64,000 nt of DNA from Mariniphaga sp. (GTDB lineage: Bacteria > Bacteroidota > Bacteroidia > Bacteroidales > Prolixibacteraceae): NCBI GenBank assembly GCA_024636975.1, contig JAGXGA010000067.1, positions 1 to 64,000 of the forward strand, read 5' to 3'. Numbering within the stretch: position 1 is the first letter of the stretch; each line of letters opens with the position of its first letter. Positions 1-8,652 of this stretch are shown here, one piece after another. The position numbers and the translations under genes were made by a program. The notes under the pieces were generated by a model. It saw nothing but the letters and a program-made list of their open reading frames with translations, did not search any database and was not told the DNA's origin.

Positions 1-585
1 TTGGCCGTGAACTTAGAACGGTTTGTTTCCTCCCCGCACCTCACAGCTGCTTCAGACTGAACGACAAATTGGTCTGTGTAATCCTTTCATATTACCAGGT
101 TTTTAATTATTATATAAACGTACGCTTCGTGGCGTACCCAAGCCCACAAAGGTTCACAAAGTACCCTGAGGTTTTTTTTACTTCAGTTATAATCATAAGA
201 TAATGTGTAAGTTAAGTAATTCTGTCACTGGTATCCCGACGCGCTACAAAAAGCAGACCCGCAGAATACACCAAGAACCTTCATTAAAGTACAATGCATA
301 CGCATACTAGCGGGCGGTCCTTCAGCTGACGGAAATCTCACGCTATTATGCAGAAGCTTTCAATTGAAACAATGATTAATTTACAATTGAAGTTATTCCT
401 TTTGAAGTTCAGTTGAATACCGAGGTAGGACTTATTACAGACATAATTACCGATTTCTCATCTTCAGAAAATCTGAAATGGGTTACCCAGAATACTGTTT
501 TGTACTGAAAGTGTTTTTTGTAGCGCCTTTGGCGGTTAAATTTGCAAGTATGAGATTTCAACCATTGAATCAATACAACTATAAA
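1..585. other. Intergenic stretch, no gene recognised
   Basis: I see no convincing coding region on either strand before the outer-membrane protein at 586. A reading frame in phase with that gene opens at 478, but it lacks a signal peptide there and passes through a promoter-like motif, so it is not the likely start. A weak 6-bp inverted repeat with a 6-nt loop lies at 120-137. Nothing else stands out. Confidence 0.5.
517..544 (+). promoter_or_regulatory. Bacteroidota-type promoter upstream of the outer-membrane protein gene
   Basis: TTTG at 517-520 and TAAATTTG at 537-544 match the Bacteroidota -33 (TTTG) and -7 (TAnnTTTG) elements. The spacer is 16 nt, slightly short. Transcription would begin near 550, about 35 nt before the ATG at 586, which supports that start over the ATG at 478. 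Confidence 0.45.
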
Positions 586-1293
586 ATGAAAATATATTTA
601 CTTCCATGTTTTGTAATACTCCTGTGTACTTCATTTCTTAACAGCTCTGCCCAGGATATTCCTGAGCCTGACCAGAAACCGAATCCTGTCAACAAAGGAT
701 TTTATGCCGGTGGACAGGCATCAACCAACGGGCTGGGATTCAATTTCAAGTACATTTTGAGCCGCAGATTTTCGTTAAGCGCAGGAATGGAAACCATGCA
801 CCTTGTGCGAAATTTTGAGATTCATGGGTACGGAGTACCTTTCAATGCAGAAGTTGATTATAAAACAGGCGGTTTATTTTTGCTGGGTGAACTGTTTTAT
901 GCCCGCTCCCTTTATCTGTCGGCAGGCATAATATCAAATAACTTTCAACCACAGGCAGAAGGAAGGGCACTGACCAGCTTCCGGTACGGGGATATAATTT
1001 TACAACCTTCTACAGTAGGAACAATAAACGTTGAGGTAGAACCGAAATACAGGTACTCACCTTATGCAGGTTTGGGTATCAGGCGATTCCTTGATAAAAA
1101 CCATGTATTTTCATGCAATTTTGAAACGGGTTTATTTTATCTGGGTGCTCCTGAAATGCATCTAGAGGCAACAGGGTTATTCAAACTAACAGCTGACCCT
1201 GCAAATGGAAAAGAAGAGTACCTGGAAGCACAATTTTCAGCCTATAAATACTATCCTGTAGTAAAAGCAGGAATAGCCGTCCGCTTATTTTAA
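586..1293 (+). CDS. Outer-membrane beta-barrel-like protein, function unknown
   Basis: The product has 235 residues. It starts at an internal ATG that gives a clean signal peptide (MKIYLLPCFVILLC..., predicted cleavage after SSAQ). The longer frame from 478 would bury that signal. The mature part alternates aromatic and polar residues, has many Gly/Tyr-rich strands and ends in a hydrophobic strand with terminal Phe (AVRLF), as beta-barrels do. Phrases such as YAGLGIRRFL resemble the OmpW/outer-membrane protein beta-barrel family, but I cannot name a subfamily. The next gene, 42 bp downstream, encodes a lipoprotein, so the two may form a small envelope operon. Substrate and role are unknown. 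Confidence 0.6.
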   Translation: MKIYLLPCFVILLCTSFLNSSAQDIPEPDQKPNPVNKGFYAGGQASTNGLGFNFKYILSRRFSLSAGMETMHLVRNFEIHGYGVPFNAEVDYKTGGLFLLGELFYARSLYLSAGIISNNFQPQAEGRALTSFRYGDIILQPSTVGTINVEVEPKYRYSPYAGLGIRRFLDKNHVFSCNFETGLFYLGAPEMHLEATGLFKLTADPANGKEEYLEAQFSAYKYYPVVKAGIAVRLF

Positions 1294-1335
1294 CAAAAAT
1301 CGACTGTTATTAATTATCATAAAAAATAAATCAGC

Positions 1336-1785
1336 ATGAACAACAAACTTAATATCCTGAAATTTTTAGTGTTAACTCTTGCTACACTAGTTACAGTCAG
1401 CTGTACCAGCTATCTTGAAAATCCGCTTAAAGACAAGGAAACAGGTGAAGACATCGATCTGCTTGTAATTGACTCTTCTGTATTTCCTGTCCGGCTCCAA
1501 ATCTCTTTAATCGATTCAATGGCCCTGTCGGCAGTTGTATCGCCGGTAACCATAAGTTTCTCAGGAAAAAATGATAATGACATCATTACCCTGGCGGGCA
1601 AAAAGCAATCGGAGTTTTATACCTCGAGTGGCTTTATTGAACTTGCCATTGATCCAAATGTAAATGTATCAAAAACCGAACCTCTGATTTTCACCATTCA
1701 TGTAATGTCCAAAGAATATCCTGAAACTGTGCAGGAATTCATTTTTGACAGCCAGGGGGTAAAAGAAATCACCCTCCAACTATAA
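1336..1785 (+). CDS. Predicted lipoprotein, unknown function
   Basis: The product has 149 residues with a type II signal peptide: a basic N-terminus, a hydrophobic stretch (LKFLVLTLATLVTV) and a lipobox ending at Cys-23 (TVSC). The mature part has no motif that I recognise. It looks beta-rich and short, compatible with a periplasmic or surface-exposed lipoprotein. It sits 42 bp after the outer-membrane protein gene on the same strand and is probably co-transcribed, so the two products may work together in the envelope. The large palindromic repeat begins about 30 bp after its stop. Confidence 0.5.
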   Translation: MNNKLNILKFLVLTLATLVTVSCTSYLENPLKDKETGEDIDLLVIDSSVFPVRLQISLIDSMALSAVVSPVTISFSGKNDNDIITLAGKKQSEFYTSSGFIELAIDPNVNVSKTEPLIFTIHVMSKEYPETVQEFIFDSQGVKEITLQL

Positions 1786-1813
1786 AAGCTACACCTAAGT
1801 GACCTTCTCCTGA

Positions 1814-1926
1814 TTAAACTCAATGTAAACTCAGTGTTATTTCAGTATTAACTCAATGTAAATTCAATTATAATTGAATTTACATTGAGTTAATACTGAG
1901 TTTATATTGAGTTTACATTGAGTTAA
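1814..1926. repeat. 11-bp-periodic palindromic repeat, copy 1
   Basis: This is an imperfect inverted repeat of about 113 bp centred between 1870 and 1871. Each arm has about five 11-bp units: AACTCAATGTA-like on the left and their complements (TACATTGAGTT-like) on the right. Pairing is near perfect in the outer and inner units, with wobbles and mismatches in the second and third. The rest of the spacer 1786-2246 is AT-rich and shows no gene. Related copies lie at 21875-21977 and 63295-63406. Confidence 0.9.
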
Positions 1927-2246
1927 CACCGCAGGAGGTAGCTACAGGGTATAGGGGAAAAGTCATTCGATTGTTCAAAAATGTTCCTCAAAACATTTAT
2001 TTTCCAGCCCGAATGAATACTTCTCGTAGTAATCATTTTGCTGCCGGTCTCAAACAATTTGCAATTTGTCATAAGTCGGCTTATAAGGCTCCTGTCTGTA
2101 TGGAAATTTAACTATATTTGAAAGTTAATCGATAAAACAACATATAATATATCAGTAAGTTACAACGACAATAAACAAAACTTTTATAAAAAATGTACAC
2201 TTGAGTTTACTAGTACCTGGATTGAGAAAATAAAAAGCTATAGGTT

Positions 2247-2564
2247 ATGGATAAAGGAATTAATAGGTTAATTAAAAACTATATTCTCTACTTAAAAGAA
2301 TCAAATATAGAATTTGAAAAAGTTTATCTTTTTGGGTCTTATGCCAAAAATAAGGAAGCAGCTTATAGTGATATTGATTTAGCTTTTATTTTTGATAAAC
2401 AAAATAAGATAGATTATTTTGATTTGCAGGTTCATATGTGGACATTAGCCAGTGATATTGACACAAGGATTGAACCTCATCAAATGAGTTCAGAAGATTT
2501 TATACCAGAAAATCCAATAGCTTTTGAAATCATGAATACAGGTAAAGAAATTCTTTTATACTAA
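2247..2564 (+). CDS. MNT-type nucleotidyltransferase domain protein
   Basis: The product has 105 residues. Residues about 29-45 carry the minimal nucleotidyltransferase signature GS-x10-DxD (LFGSYAKNKEAAYSDIDLAF), the polymerase-beta-like fold of MNT antitoxins and KNTase-like domains. Such proteins are usually paired with a HEPN-domain toxin and act by AMPylating it. No HEPN reading frame is adjacent here, so this copy looks like an orphan. The gene is clearly more AT-rich than its neighbours and sits alone between the palindromic repeat and an exported hydrolase cluster, which suggests horizontal acquisition. The domain assignment is firm; the biological role is inference. Confidence 0.75.
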   Translation: MDKGINRLIKNYILYLKESNIEFEKVYLFGSYAKNKEAAYSDIDLAFIFDKQNKIDYFDLQVHMWTLASDIDTRIEPHQMSSEDFIPENPIAFEIMNTGKEILLY

Positions 2565-2804
2565 CAACTTGCCACAATCTGGCAAATGGCCACCTTCCCG
2601 GAAAGGCAGGTTACGGCGGTTCGTAAATTAACCAGGCAAAACATCCCTGTTAGCATTTGTTTTCAATAAAGGAAAAACATTCTAAGAGAGCGCAGATATG
2701 ACAGCGCTGTAAAACCTGATGGGTCAACATACATTAGATTAATCATCCTTCTGTTCCACTAAATTTACTAAATTGCCCGCTAATACATTTAAATACTGAA
2801 ACCA

Positions 2805-3881
2805 ATGAGAAGATTGATTTCCATGCTTATTTTCCTCCTGGCACTTTCCAGTTACAGTCATAGTCAGGCACCCTACCCCGTTCGTGGGATGTGCATAGCT
2901 GCGCCTTCGGTTGACCAGGTGGATGAATTCTCTGAGTTCATCCGTAATGAACTGGCACCAGCCGGTTTGAACCTGCTCATATTGCGTGTCGACTGGAACT
3001 ATGAGTACCAATCACATCCGGAGTTAAGAGGAAATAACCCGCTCACAAAAGAGGATGTAAACAAACTTGTTGCAGCCTGCAGCGACAACAACATCCGGCT
3101 GATTCCGCAAATCAATCTGTTCGGTCACCAGTCGTGGCATAGTAGTCTTGGCAAATTGCTTGAGGTGTATCCTGAGTTTGATGAAACCCCGCAGGTTAAG
3201 TTACCCGAAAATTATGAGTGGCCTAATGACGATGGGTTATACTGCAAAAGCTATTGCCCAAAGCACCCCGATGTTCACAAGGTGGTTTTTGCATTGGTTG
3301 ATGAAATTGTGGCAGCTTTTGAAACTGACGGTTTCCATGCCGGACTTGATGAAGTGTTTTACATTGGACATGAACAGTGCGAGCGTTGTTATGGCCACGA
3401 CAAAGCTGAGTTGTTTGCCGGAGAAGTTACTAAAATAAGGGACCATCTGGCCCAAACAGGCACCGAGCTCTGGATGTGGGGCGACCGGCTTATTGACGGC
3501 AAAACCACAGGCATCGGGTTATGGGAAGGAAGCTACAACAATACACACCGCGCCATTGACCTGATACCTAAAGATGTGGTAATCTGCGACTGGCATTATG
3601 AAAGACCCGACCCGACAGCCTTCCTGTTTGCTTCAAAAGGATTTAATGTGGTTACCTGTCCGTGGAGAACTCCCGAAATTGCCGTTGAGCAGGAAAAAAT
3701 GTTGCGTATGTTCATCGAAACAGCTACAAAAACTATGCAGCCCCGATACCAGGGAATGCTGCAAACGGTATGGGGTTCAGCAAAAAATTTCATGGACAGC
3801 TACAATGGAACCATCGATTCTGAAAGGTTTGATAAATCAGCCGATAGCTTTAAGGAACTGAGTAAAGCCTGGAAGCTATAA
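2805..3881 (+). CDS. Exported GH20-like glycoside hydrolase
   Basis: The product has 358 residues with a signal peptide ending near SHSQA (residue 21). The remainder is a single TIM-barrel of the glycoside hydrolase family 20 type: an early strand ending in RVDW, PQINLFGHQS near residue 101, and HAGLDEVFYIG at about 178-188. The Asp182-Glu183 pair sits where the GH20 catalytic Asp-Glu dyad is found. In that family the 2-acetamido group of the substrate acts as nucleophile. It lacks the N-terminal GH20b domain of classical hexosaminidases, so it belongs to the shorter Bacteroidota subgroup and the substrate is uncertain. It starts a run of four exported proteins (GH20, GH5, ThuA, NIPSNAP). Confidence 0.75.
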   Translation: MRRLISMLIFLLALSSYSHSQAPYPVRGMCIAAPSVDQVDEFSEFIRNELAPAGLNLLILRVDWNYEYQSHPELRGNNPLTKEDVNKLVAACSDNNIRLIPQINLFGHQSWHSSLGKLLEVYPEFDETPQVKLPENYEWPNDDGLYCKSYCPKHPDVHKVVFALVDEIVAAFETDGFHAGLDEVFYIGHEQCERCYGHDKAELFAGEVTKIRDHLAQTGTELWMWGDRLIDGKTTGIGLWEGSYNNTHRAIDLIPKDVVICDWHYERPDPTAFLFASKGFNVVTCPWRTPEIAVEQEKMLRMFIETATKTMQPRYQGMLQTVWGSAKNFMDSYNGTIDSERFDKSADSFKELSKAWKL

Positions 3882-3935
3882 ATGAACCGGCTGAAGGATT
3901 AGTATAATAAAATGAAGAAATCAATACAATATAAT

Positions 3936-3966
3936 GGGATCATGGTGTTTAACCTGGTCCCTTTTT
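3936..3966 (+). terminator. Intrinsic terminator after the GH20-like gene
   Basis: GGGATCA (3936-3942) pairs with TGGTCCC (3955-3961) through one wobble. An inner GGT/ACC extends the stem, and TTTTT follows at 3962-3966. It lies between the GH20-like stop and the GH5 start, so the two genes may be partly uncoupled. Confidence 0.5.
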
Positions 3967-3985
3967 AATTTAAATCAGTGATACA

Positions 3986-4981
3986 ATGAAAACCATTTGT
4001 TATTTTTTAGTTTTAGCAACTATCATTCTTTTCTCCACGCATTCCAGCGCTAAAGAACTTCCTGGCATAAAGGTGGCGGGCAAAAACTTTGTAACCGAAT
4101 CGGGAGAAGTTATTCGTTTGGAAGGGGTCAGCTTCTCTGATCCCGATAAACTGGAGAAAGAAGGTCAGTGGAACCGTGATTATTTCGAGGAAGCCAGTAA
4201 TTGGGGATGCAATGTGGTACGGTTTGCAGTTCATCCCACACGGCTTAACGAGAGGGGCTGGGATGCCTACTTCGAACTAATGGATAAAGGAATAACATGG
4301 GCAACCGAACTGGGAATGTATGTAGTTATCGACTGGCATTCGATTGGCAACCTCAATACCGAAAAATGGTTTCGTCCGATGTATGTGACTTCGTGGGAAG
4401 AAACGGTCAAATTCTGGCAAACAACAGCAGAGCGGTATAAAGGAAATACAACTGTTGCCTTCTTTGAATTGTACAACGAACCTACATCGCAGGGCGGTGA
4501 ACTGGGCGAACTCTCATGGGCAACATGGAAACCCACAATGGAAAAGCTGATCGATGAAATTAACAAGGTGGACGACCAGAAAGTGTATCTTGTGGCCGGC
4601 ATGGATTGGGGATACTTTCTGGATGAAACTATGAAAAACCCGGTTAACCGGAAAAATGTGGCCTATGTTACCCATCCCTATCCGCAAAAACGAAATAAAC
4701 CGTGGGAACCACAGTGGGAAAAAGATTGGGGACATGTAGCCGACCACTACCCTATAATGGCCACTGAATTTGGATTTATGGGTCCCGATGAGCGCGGGGC
4801 ACACATGCCTTGCATCTCCGATGAACCATACGGAGAGGCTATCATGGACTATTTTTCCCGGAAAGGTATTTCCTATACCTTATGGTGCTTTGATCCGCAT
4901 TGGGCACCAACATTAATTACCGATTGGAATTTTACACCATCACGGCAGGGAAGGTTTTTCAAAAAGTTTTTGGCTGAATAG
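3986..4981 (+). CDS. Exported glycoside hydrolase family 5 (cellulase-like)
   Basis: The product has 331 residues with a signal peptide ending near HSSAK (residue 23). The TIM-barrel carries the GH5 signatures: NVVRFAV on an early strand, VVIDWHSIGN (His-118), LYNEP with acid/base Glu165, HPYP near 230, and ATEFG with nucleophile Glu261. These residues support a retaining endo-glycanase. The motif set resembles cellulase/endoglucanase subfamilies, but mannanases and other GH5 activities cannot be excluded. It is the second of four exported proteins in a row and probably works on polysaccharide in the periplasm or at the surface. Confidence 0.85.
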   Translation: MKTICYFLVLATIILFSTHSSAKELPGIKVAGKNFVTESGEVIRLEGVSFSDPDKLEKEGQWNRDYFEEASNWGCNVVRFAVHPTRLNERGWDAYFELMDKGITWATELGMYVVIDWHSIGNLNTEKWFRPMYVTSWEETVKFWQTTAERYKGNTTVAFFELYNEPTSQGGELGELSWATWKPTMEKLIDEINKVDDQKVYLVAGMDWGYFLDETMKNPVNRKNVAYVTHPYPQKRNKPWEPQWEKDWGHVADHYPIMATEFGFMGPDERGAHMPCISDEPYGEAIMDYFSRKGISYTLWCFDPHWAPTLITDWNFTPSRQGRFFKKFLAE

Positions 4982-5035
4982 TTAAAACTATTGTTATTTT
5001 TACTTTTCAATTTATTTCAAATAAAGAATTACGTG

Positions 5036-5866
5036 ATGATAAATAAGATTTATTCTGTCAGTTGCCAGTTAATGGTGCTAGCTTTTTTCTTTTTGTGTAC
5101 CGTAAACCCTGCAGCTGCATCTGTTCCCTCAGATCAAGCCGATGAATTACCCTCCCTCAAAGGGAAGAAAGTACTAATGGTATGGGGAGGCTGGGAAGGC
5201 CATGAACCACGTCAGTTTACCGAAAAAATTAAACCACACCTTGAAAAATTGGGAGCAATTGTAACCGTTTCCGATTCACTGGGCGTTTACACCAATGAAA
5301 AACTGATGGCTTCATTCGACCTGATCATTCAGTCATGGACAATGGGACAGATAAGTGGGGAACAGGAAAAAGGATTGCTTAATGCCGTTCGAAACGGTGC
5401 AGGCATAGCCGGTGTGCATGGTGGCCTGGGCGATTCGTTCCGCAATAACCCCGGATATCAATATATGGTTGGCGGTCAGTGGGTAGCTCATCCCGGTGGT
5501 GTTATTGACCATACTGTGGAAATCACCAACCAAAATGACCCGGTAACCCGTGGCATCAAAGATTTTAAAATAAAATCGGAACAATATTATCTGCATGTCG
5601 ATCCAAATATGAAAGTTCTTGCGACCACTACGTTTAATGCCGACCACGACGACTGGATTGACGGAGCAGTAATACCGGTAGTTTGGAAAAAAACATATGG
5701 AAAAGGACGGGTATTTTATTTTGCAGTCGGACACGTGGCAAAAGATTTTGACACTCCTGAAGCAATGGAAATACTGACCAGGGGAATACGCTGGGCCAGC
5801 GGCAGTAAATACCTTCCCAAAGAAGAATGGGTAAGCCCTGTTTATCCTGGTAAAAATTCAAAGTAA
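5036..5866 (+). CDS. ThuA-like domain protein, exported
   Basis: The product has 276 residues from an ATG giving the signal MINKIYSVSCQLMVLAFFFL...AAAS. A longer frame opens at 4991 but would prepend a second hydrophobic run. The rest is a class I glutamine-amidotransferase-like fold of the ThuA family: KVLMVWGGWEGHEPRQF at the start, VRNGAGIAGVHGGLGDSF in the middle, then YMVGGQWVAHPGG and VVWKKTYGKGRVFYFAVGH. ThuA-like proteins occur beside Gfo/Idh oxidoreductases and glycoside hydrolases in Bacteroidota, and many take part in keto-sugar metabolism. The precise reaction here is unknown. Confidence 0.8.
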   Translation: MINKIYSVSCQLMVLAFFFLCTVNPAAASVPSDQADELPSLKGKKVLMVWGGWEGHEPRQFTEKIKPHLEKLGAIVTVSDSLGVYTNEKLMASFDLIIQSWTMGQISGEQEKGLLNAVRNGAGIAGVHGGLGDSFRNNPGYQYMVGGQWVAHPGGVIDHTVEITNQNDPVTRGIKDFKIKSEQYYLHVDPNMKVLATTTFNADHDDWIDGAVIPVVWKKTYGKGRVFYFAVGHVAKDFDTPEAMEILTRGIRWASGSKYLPKEEWVSPVYPGKNSK

Positions 5867-5920
5867 TATACCAATTAAAAGCAATTCAATCAGTTATAAA
5901 TAACATAAAATAACATTAAA

Positions 5921-6712
5921 ATGAAATCATCAGCATTTCTCAAATCAGGTAGTTTGTTGCTTATTGTTTTTTTCTTTTTTATAACTTGTTCCCAGCAACT
6001 ATGGGCACGCGACTATTACCAGCTTAAAATCTATACCCTGAAGGATAAAAACCAGGAATCAATGGTTGAAAACTACCTTAAAAATGCCTGGTTGCCAGCA
6101 CTTCACCGGGCTGGAGTTAAAGAGGTGGGCGTATTTAAACCCCTGCAGGACGATACAGAAACCGGCAAGAAAATCATCGTTTTCATTCCGCTTAAAAAGC
6201 TTAACCAGTTAGAAAAAATTGAAAGCAAACTAAACGATGACATGGCTTATCAGAAGGAAGGGTCAGAATACATCGATGCAAAATGGGATAATCCTCCCTA
6301 CCAAAGAATAGAATCGGTGATACTAAAAGCATTCAGCCACATGCCATCTTATGGAGTTCCCTCCCACTCAACCCCTAAGTCGGATAGGGTTTATGAGTTA
6401 CGAAGCTACGAAGGCCCTACAGAAAAGTATTATCGCAAAAAAGTGGAAATGTTTAACGAAGGTGGTGAAGTGGATTTATTTGACCGCCTTGACTTTCAGG
6501 CATTGTTTTATGCCGAAGTTGTGTCAGGCAGCGACATGCCGAATTTAATGTACGTGACTACCTTTTCGGATATGAAATCACATGACGAACATTGGAATAC
6601 TTTTAGGAATCATCCGGAGTGGAAAGTAATGTCGGGGCTGGAAAAATATAAGAACACGGTATCGGGGTCAACTATCCAATTGCTGCATCCCACCGACTAC
6701 TCCGATTTGTAG
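5921..6712 (+). CDS. NIPSNAP family protein, exported
   Basis: The product has 263 residues with an N-terminal signal (LLLIVFFFFITC...LWARD). Two ferredoxin-like alpha/beta-barrel halves follow: DYYQLKIYTLKDKNQ early, and RVYELRSYEGPTEKYYRKKVEMFNEGGEV from about residue 150, which is the typical NIPSNAP opening. FRNHPEWKVM near the C-terminus is also characteristic. A Cys at the end of the hydrophobic stretch (FITC) could make it a lipoprotein. NIPSNAP proteins have no settled enzymatic role, but in Bacteroidota they often accompany ThuA and sugar-metabolism genes, as here. It is 54 bp downstream of the ThuA gene and likely in the same unit. Confidence 0.8.
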   Translation: MKSSAFLKSGSLLLIVFFFFITCSQQLWARDYYQLKIYTLKDKNQESMVENYLKNAWLPALHRAGVKEVGVFKPLQDDTETGKKIIVFIPLKKLNQLEKIESKLNDDMAYQKEGSEYIDAKWDNPPYQRIESVILKAFSHMPSYGVPSHSTPKSDRVYELRSYEGPTEKYYRKKVEMFNEGGEVDLFDRLDFQALFYAEVVSGSDMPNLMYVTTFSDMKSHDEHWNTFRNHPEWKVMSGLEKYKNTVSGSTIQLLHPTDYSDL

Positions 6713-6841
6713 CCTCTGCAAAGCAATAAGTTTACTTTTTTTTCCCTTGTTGCCGGAGGATTCGGCACATGAATTGTTATGAACGGGGTATAACACGACC
6801 GGTCATTTGCAGTTTTAATATAATTATCTAATTTTAGCCTG

Positions 6842-7621
6842 ATGTTATATCACAAAATATTTAATCATAAAACTTCCGACACCTGGGTTGTGTTTGTCCA
6901 TGGTGCAGGAGGCAGCAATGTGGTATGGTTCAAGCAATTGCGCGATTTTAAAAAGCACTTTAACGTGTTGCTTGTCGACCTTCGGGGACATGGCAAATCA
7001 AAAGCCCATTACTCGGAGGAAGAGATGTACCGGTTTGAAGAAATCGCTCTTGATGTCGTTAAAACCATGGATCATCTTCACATTGAAAAGGCACACTTTG
7101 TGGGTATATCTTTGGGGTGCATTATCATCAGGACTATCGACAAGCTTGCACCCGGCAGGGCGTCATCGATTATACTTGGAGGGGCAATCGTACAATTCAA
7201 TAAAAGAATCAACGTGCTGTTAAATACTGCCAAGCTTCTTAATTCCATTCTACCTTATATGTGGCTCTACAGGCTAAATGCATGGATACTTATTCCCTCA
7301 AAAAAGCATGTACAATCGCGAAAGCTTTTCATTCGTGAAGCAGTCAGGTTAGGGGAACGGGAGTTCAGAAAATGGCTGCGTATGTCGGATGAAATAAGGC
7401 ACAGCCTGAAAGAATTTATAATAAAGGAAGCTTCCGCACCTGTTCTATACCTGATGGGTGAGCACGATCATATGTTTTTACCCATGGTTTCTGATCTCGT
7501 AAAAAAGCATTTTAATTCAAAGCTCGAAGTAATCAGCAACAGCGGTCATGTCTGCAATTTAGACCAGCCCGATGTATTCAACCAGCACTCAATTCAATTT
7601 ATTAAAAGCATTCCGGATTAA
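6842..7621 (+). CDS. Alpha/beta-fold hydrolase
   Basis: The product has 259 residues and no signal peptide, so it is cytosolic. It shows the alpha/beta hydrolase order: oxyanion-hole HGAGGS near residue 20, VDLRGHGKS near 47, nucleophile elbow GISLGC near residue 95 (Ser), an acid residue in GEHD near 215, and the catalytic His in NSGHVCNLDQP near 240. Length and motif spacing are normal for the family. The substrate cannot be inferred. The next gene (PAP2 phosphatase) starts 11 bp after the stop, so the two are co-transcribed and this enzyme may act on lipids or esters. Confidence 0.8.
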   Translation: MLYHKIFNHKTSDTWVVFVHGAGGSNVVWFKQLRDFKKHFNVLLVDLRGHGKSKAHYSEEEMYRFEEIALDVVKTMDHLHIEKAHFVGISLGCIIIRTIDKLAPGRASSIILGGAIVQFNKRINVLLNTAKLLNSILPYMWLYRLNAWILIPSKKHVQSRKLFIREAVRLGEREFRKWLRMSDEIRHSLKEFIIKEASAPVLYLMGEHDHMFLPMVSDLVKKHFNSKLEVISNSGHVCNLDQPDVFNQHSIQFIKSIPD

Positions 7622-7632
7622 CAGGAAGATTT

Positions 7633-8451
7633 ATGCAGACATTTCGTTTTATAGTTGTAGTTTTCTTCCTGCTTTCAAGTTCAACATCCGGTTTTGCCCT
7701 GTATCCTTTTCCTGAAAAAGAAGGCGGTGACAATCCGGCATCTTCATTATTGTTTTCAACAGAAAAAAGGTATGCATTTCATGAAGATACCATCCACAGT
7801 CTTAATTTTCGCTATGCCGGCAAACAAAGAGAGTTAAAACCCTGGATTGCCCCTGCAGTTCTTGTTACAAGTGGCATTGGCACTCATTTTATGTCCGGGT
7901 TAAATGAGGGTGTCCGTGATTTTATGCAGGAAAATCTTGCCTATACCGGAAGCATAGATGATTACGGACAATATGCTCCACTGGCTGCGGTATATTTATT
8001 AAACCTGGCAGGTGTAAAAGGAAAAAACAACTTCGGGAACCGATCAGCTATTGTTTTTAAAAGCATTTTGTTGAGCAGTACCCTAACTTACAGATTAAAA
8101 GTATGGGTTAGTGCAACCCGGCCCGACGGAAGTGTGCATTCCTTTCCTTCAGGCCATACTTCAACGGCTTTTACCTTTGCCCAGTTTATGCACAGGGAAT
8201 ACGGCGATCGCAACCCCTGGTACAGTGTTGGTGCATATTCAGGTGCAGCAGCCGTTGGTATTATGCGGATGGCAAAAAATGCCCATTGGTTATCTGATGT
8301 ACTTATGGGGGCCGGTATTGGCATACTCTCAACGGAACTGGTATACCTCACCCACCAGTATAAATGGGATAACGAACACCTGAAACGGCTCGATATCTTC
8401 CCCTTTCAGCGTGGAGATCAAAAAGGGTTATCAATGGTATATACTTTTTGA
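7633..8451 (+). CDS. PAP2-family (type 2 phosphatidic acid) phosphatase
   Basis: The product has 272 residues with a signal peptide (FIVVVFFLLSSSTSGFA). The three-part PAP2 signature is complete: KVWVSATRP, PSGHTS with the catalytic His, and RMAKNAHWLSDV with the second His and Asp, between about residues 157 and 220. Members dephosphorylate lipid phosphates, lipid A or undecaprenyl pyrophosphate on the outer face of the inner membrane. Fewer membrane helices are visible than in the six-helix group, so it resembles the periplasmic acid-phosphatase-like Bacteroidota members. It follows the alpha/beta hydrolase gene closely. Confidence 0.85.
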   Translation: MQTFRFIVVVFFLLSSSTSGFALYPFPEKEGGDNPASSLLFSTEKRYAFHEDTIHSLNFRYAGKQRELKPWIAPAVLVTSGIGTHFMSGLNEGVRDFMQENLAYTGSIDDYGQYAPLAAVYLLNLAGVKGKNNFGNRSAIVFKSILLSSTLTYRLKVWVSATRPDGSVHSFPSGHTSTAFTFAQFMHREYGDRNPWYSVGAYSGAAAVGIMRMAKNAHWLSDVLMGAGIGILSTELVYLTHQYKWDNEHLKRLDIFPFQRGDQKGLSMVYTF

Positions 8452-8652
8452 AACAGAAAAGGCAGTCATTGGTCATTTGTCTTTAGCCATGAGGGAAAAG
8501 AATCTATTGCCTTATGCTACCCATATAGTGCTGCGATGCAGCATTCTGCAATATTTACACGGCCTTGAAAAACATTAACTGCCTGCTGCCAACTGCCGCT
8601 ATCTGCTCTTCTCCTCCTTTACCTCAGTATTTGCCACAGGCTGTAACTGCCA

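Noticed and set aside
120-137. Small inverted repeat GTACGC/GCGTAC
   Set aside because: The stem is only 6 bp, has no T-tract and no gene beside it; not enough to call a feature.
478-585. Upstream extension of the first outer-membrane protein
   Set aside because: It would place the signal peptide 36 residues inside the protein and overlaps a good promoter match.
2203-2226. Possible fourth, truncated copy of the 11-bp palindrome near the nucleotidyltransferase
   Set aside because: Only TTGAGTTTA and a TACCTGG string are shared; there is no unit periodicity or inverted arm, so chance is likely in AT-rich DNA.
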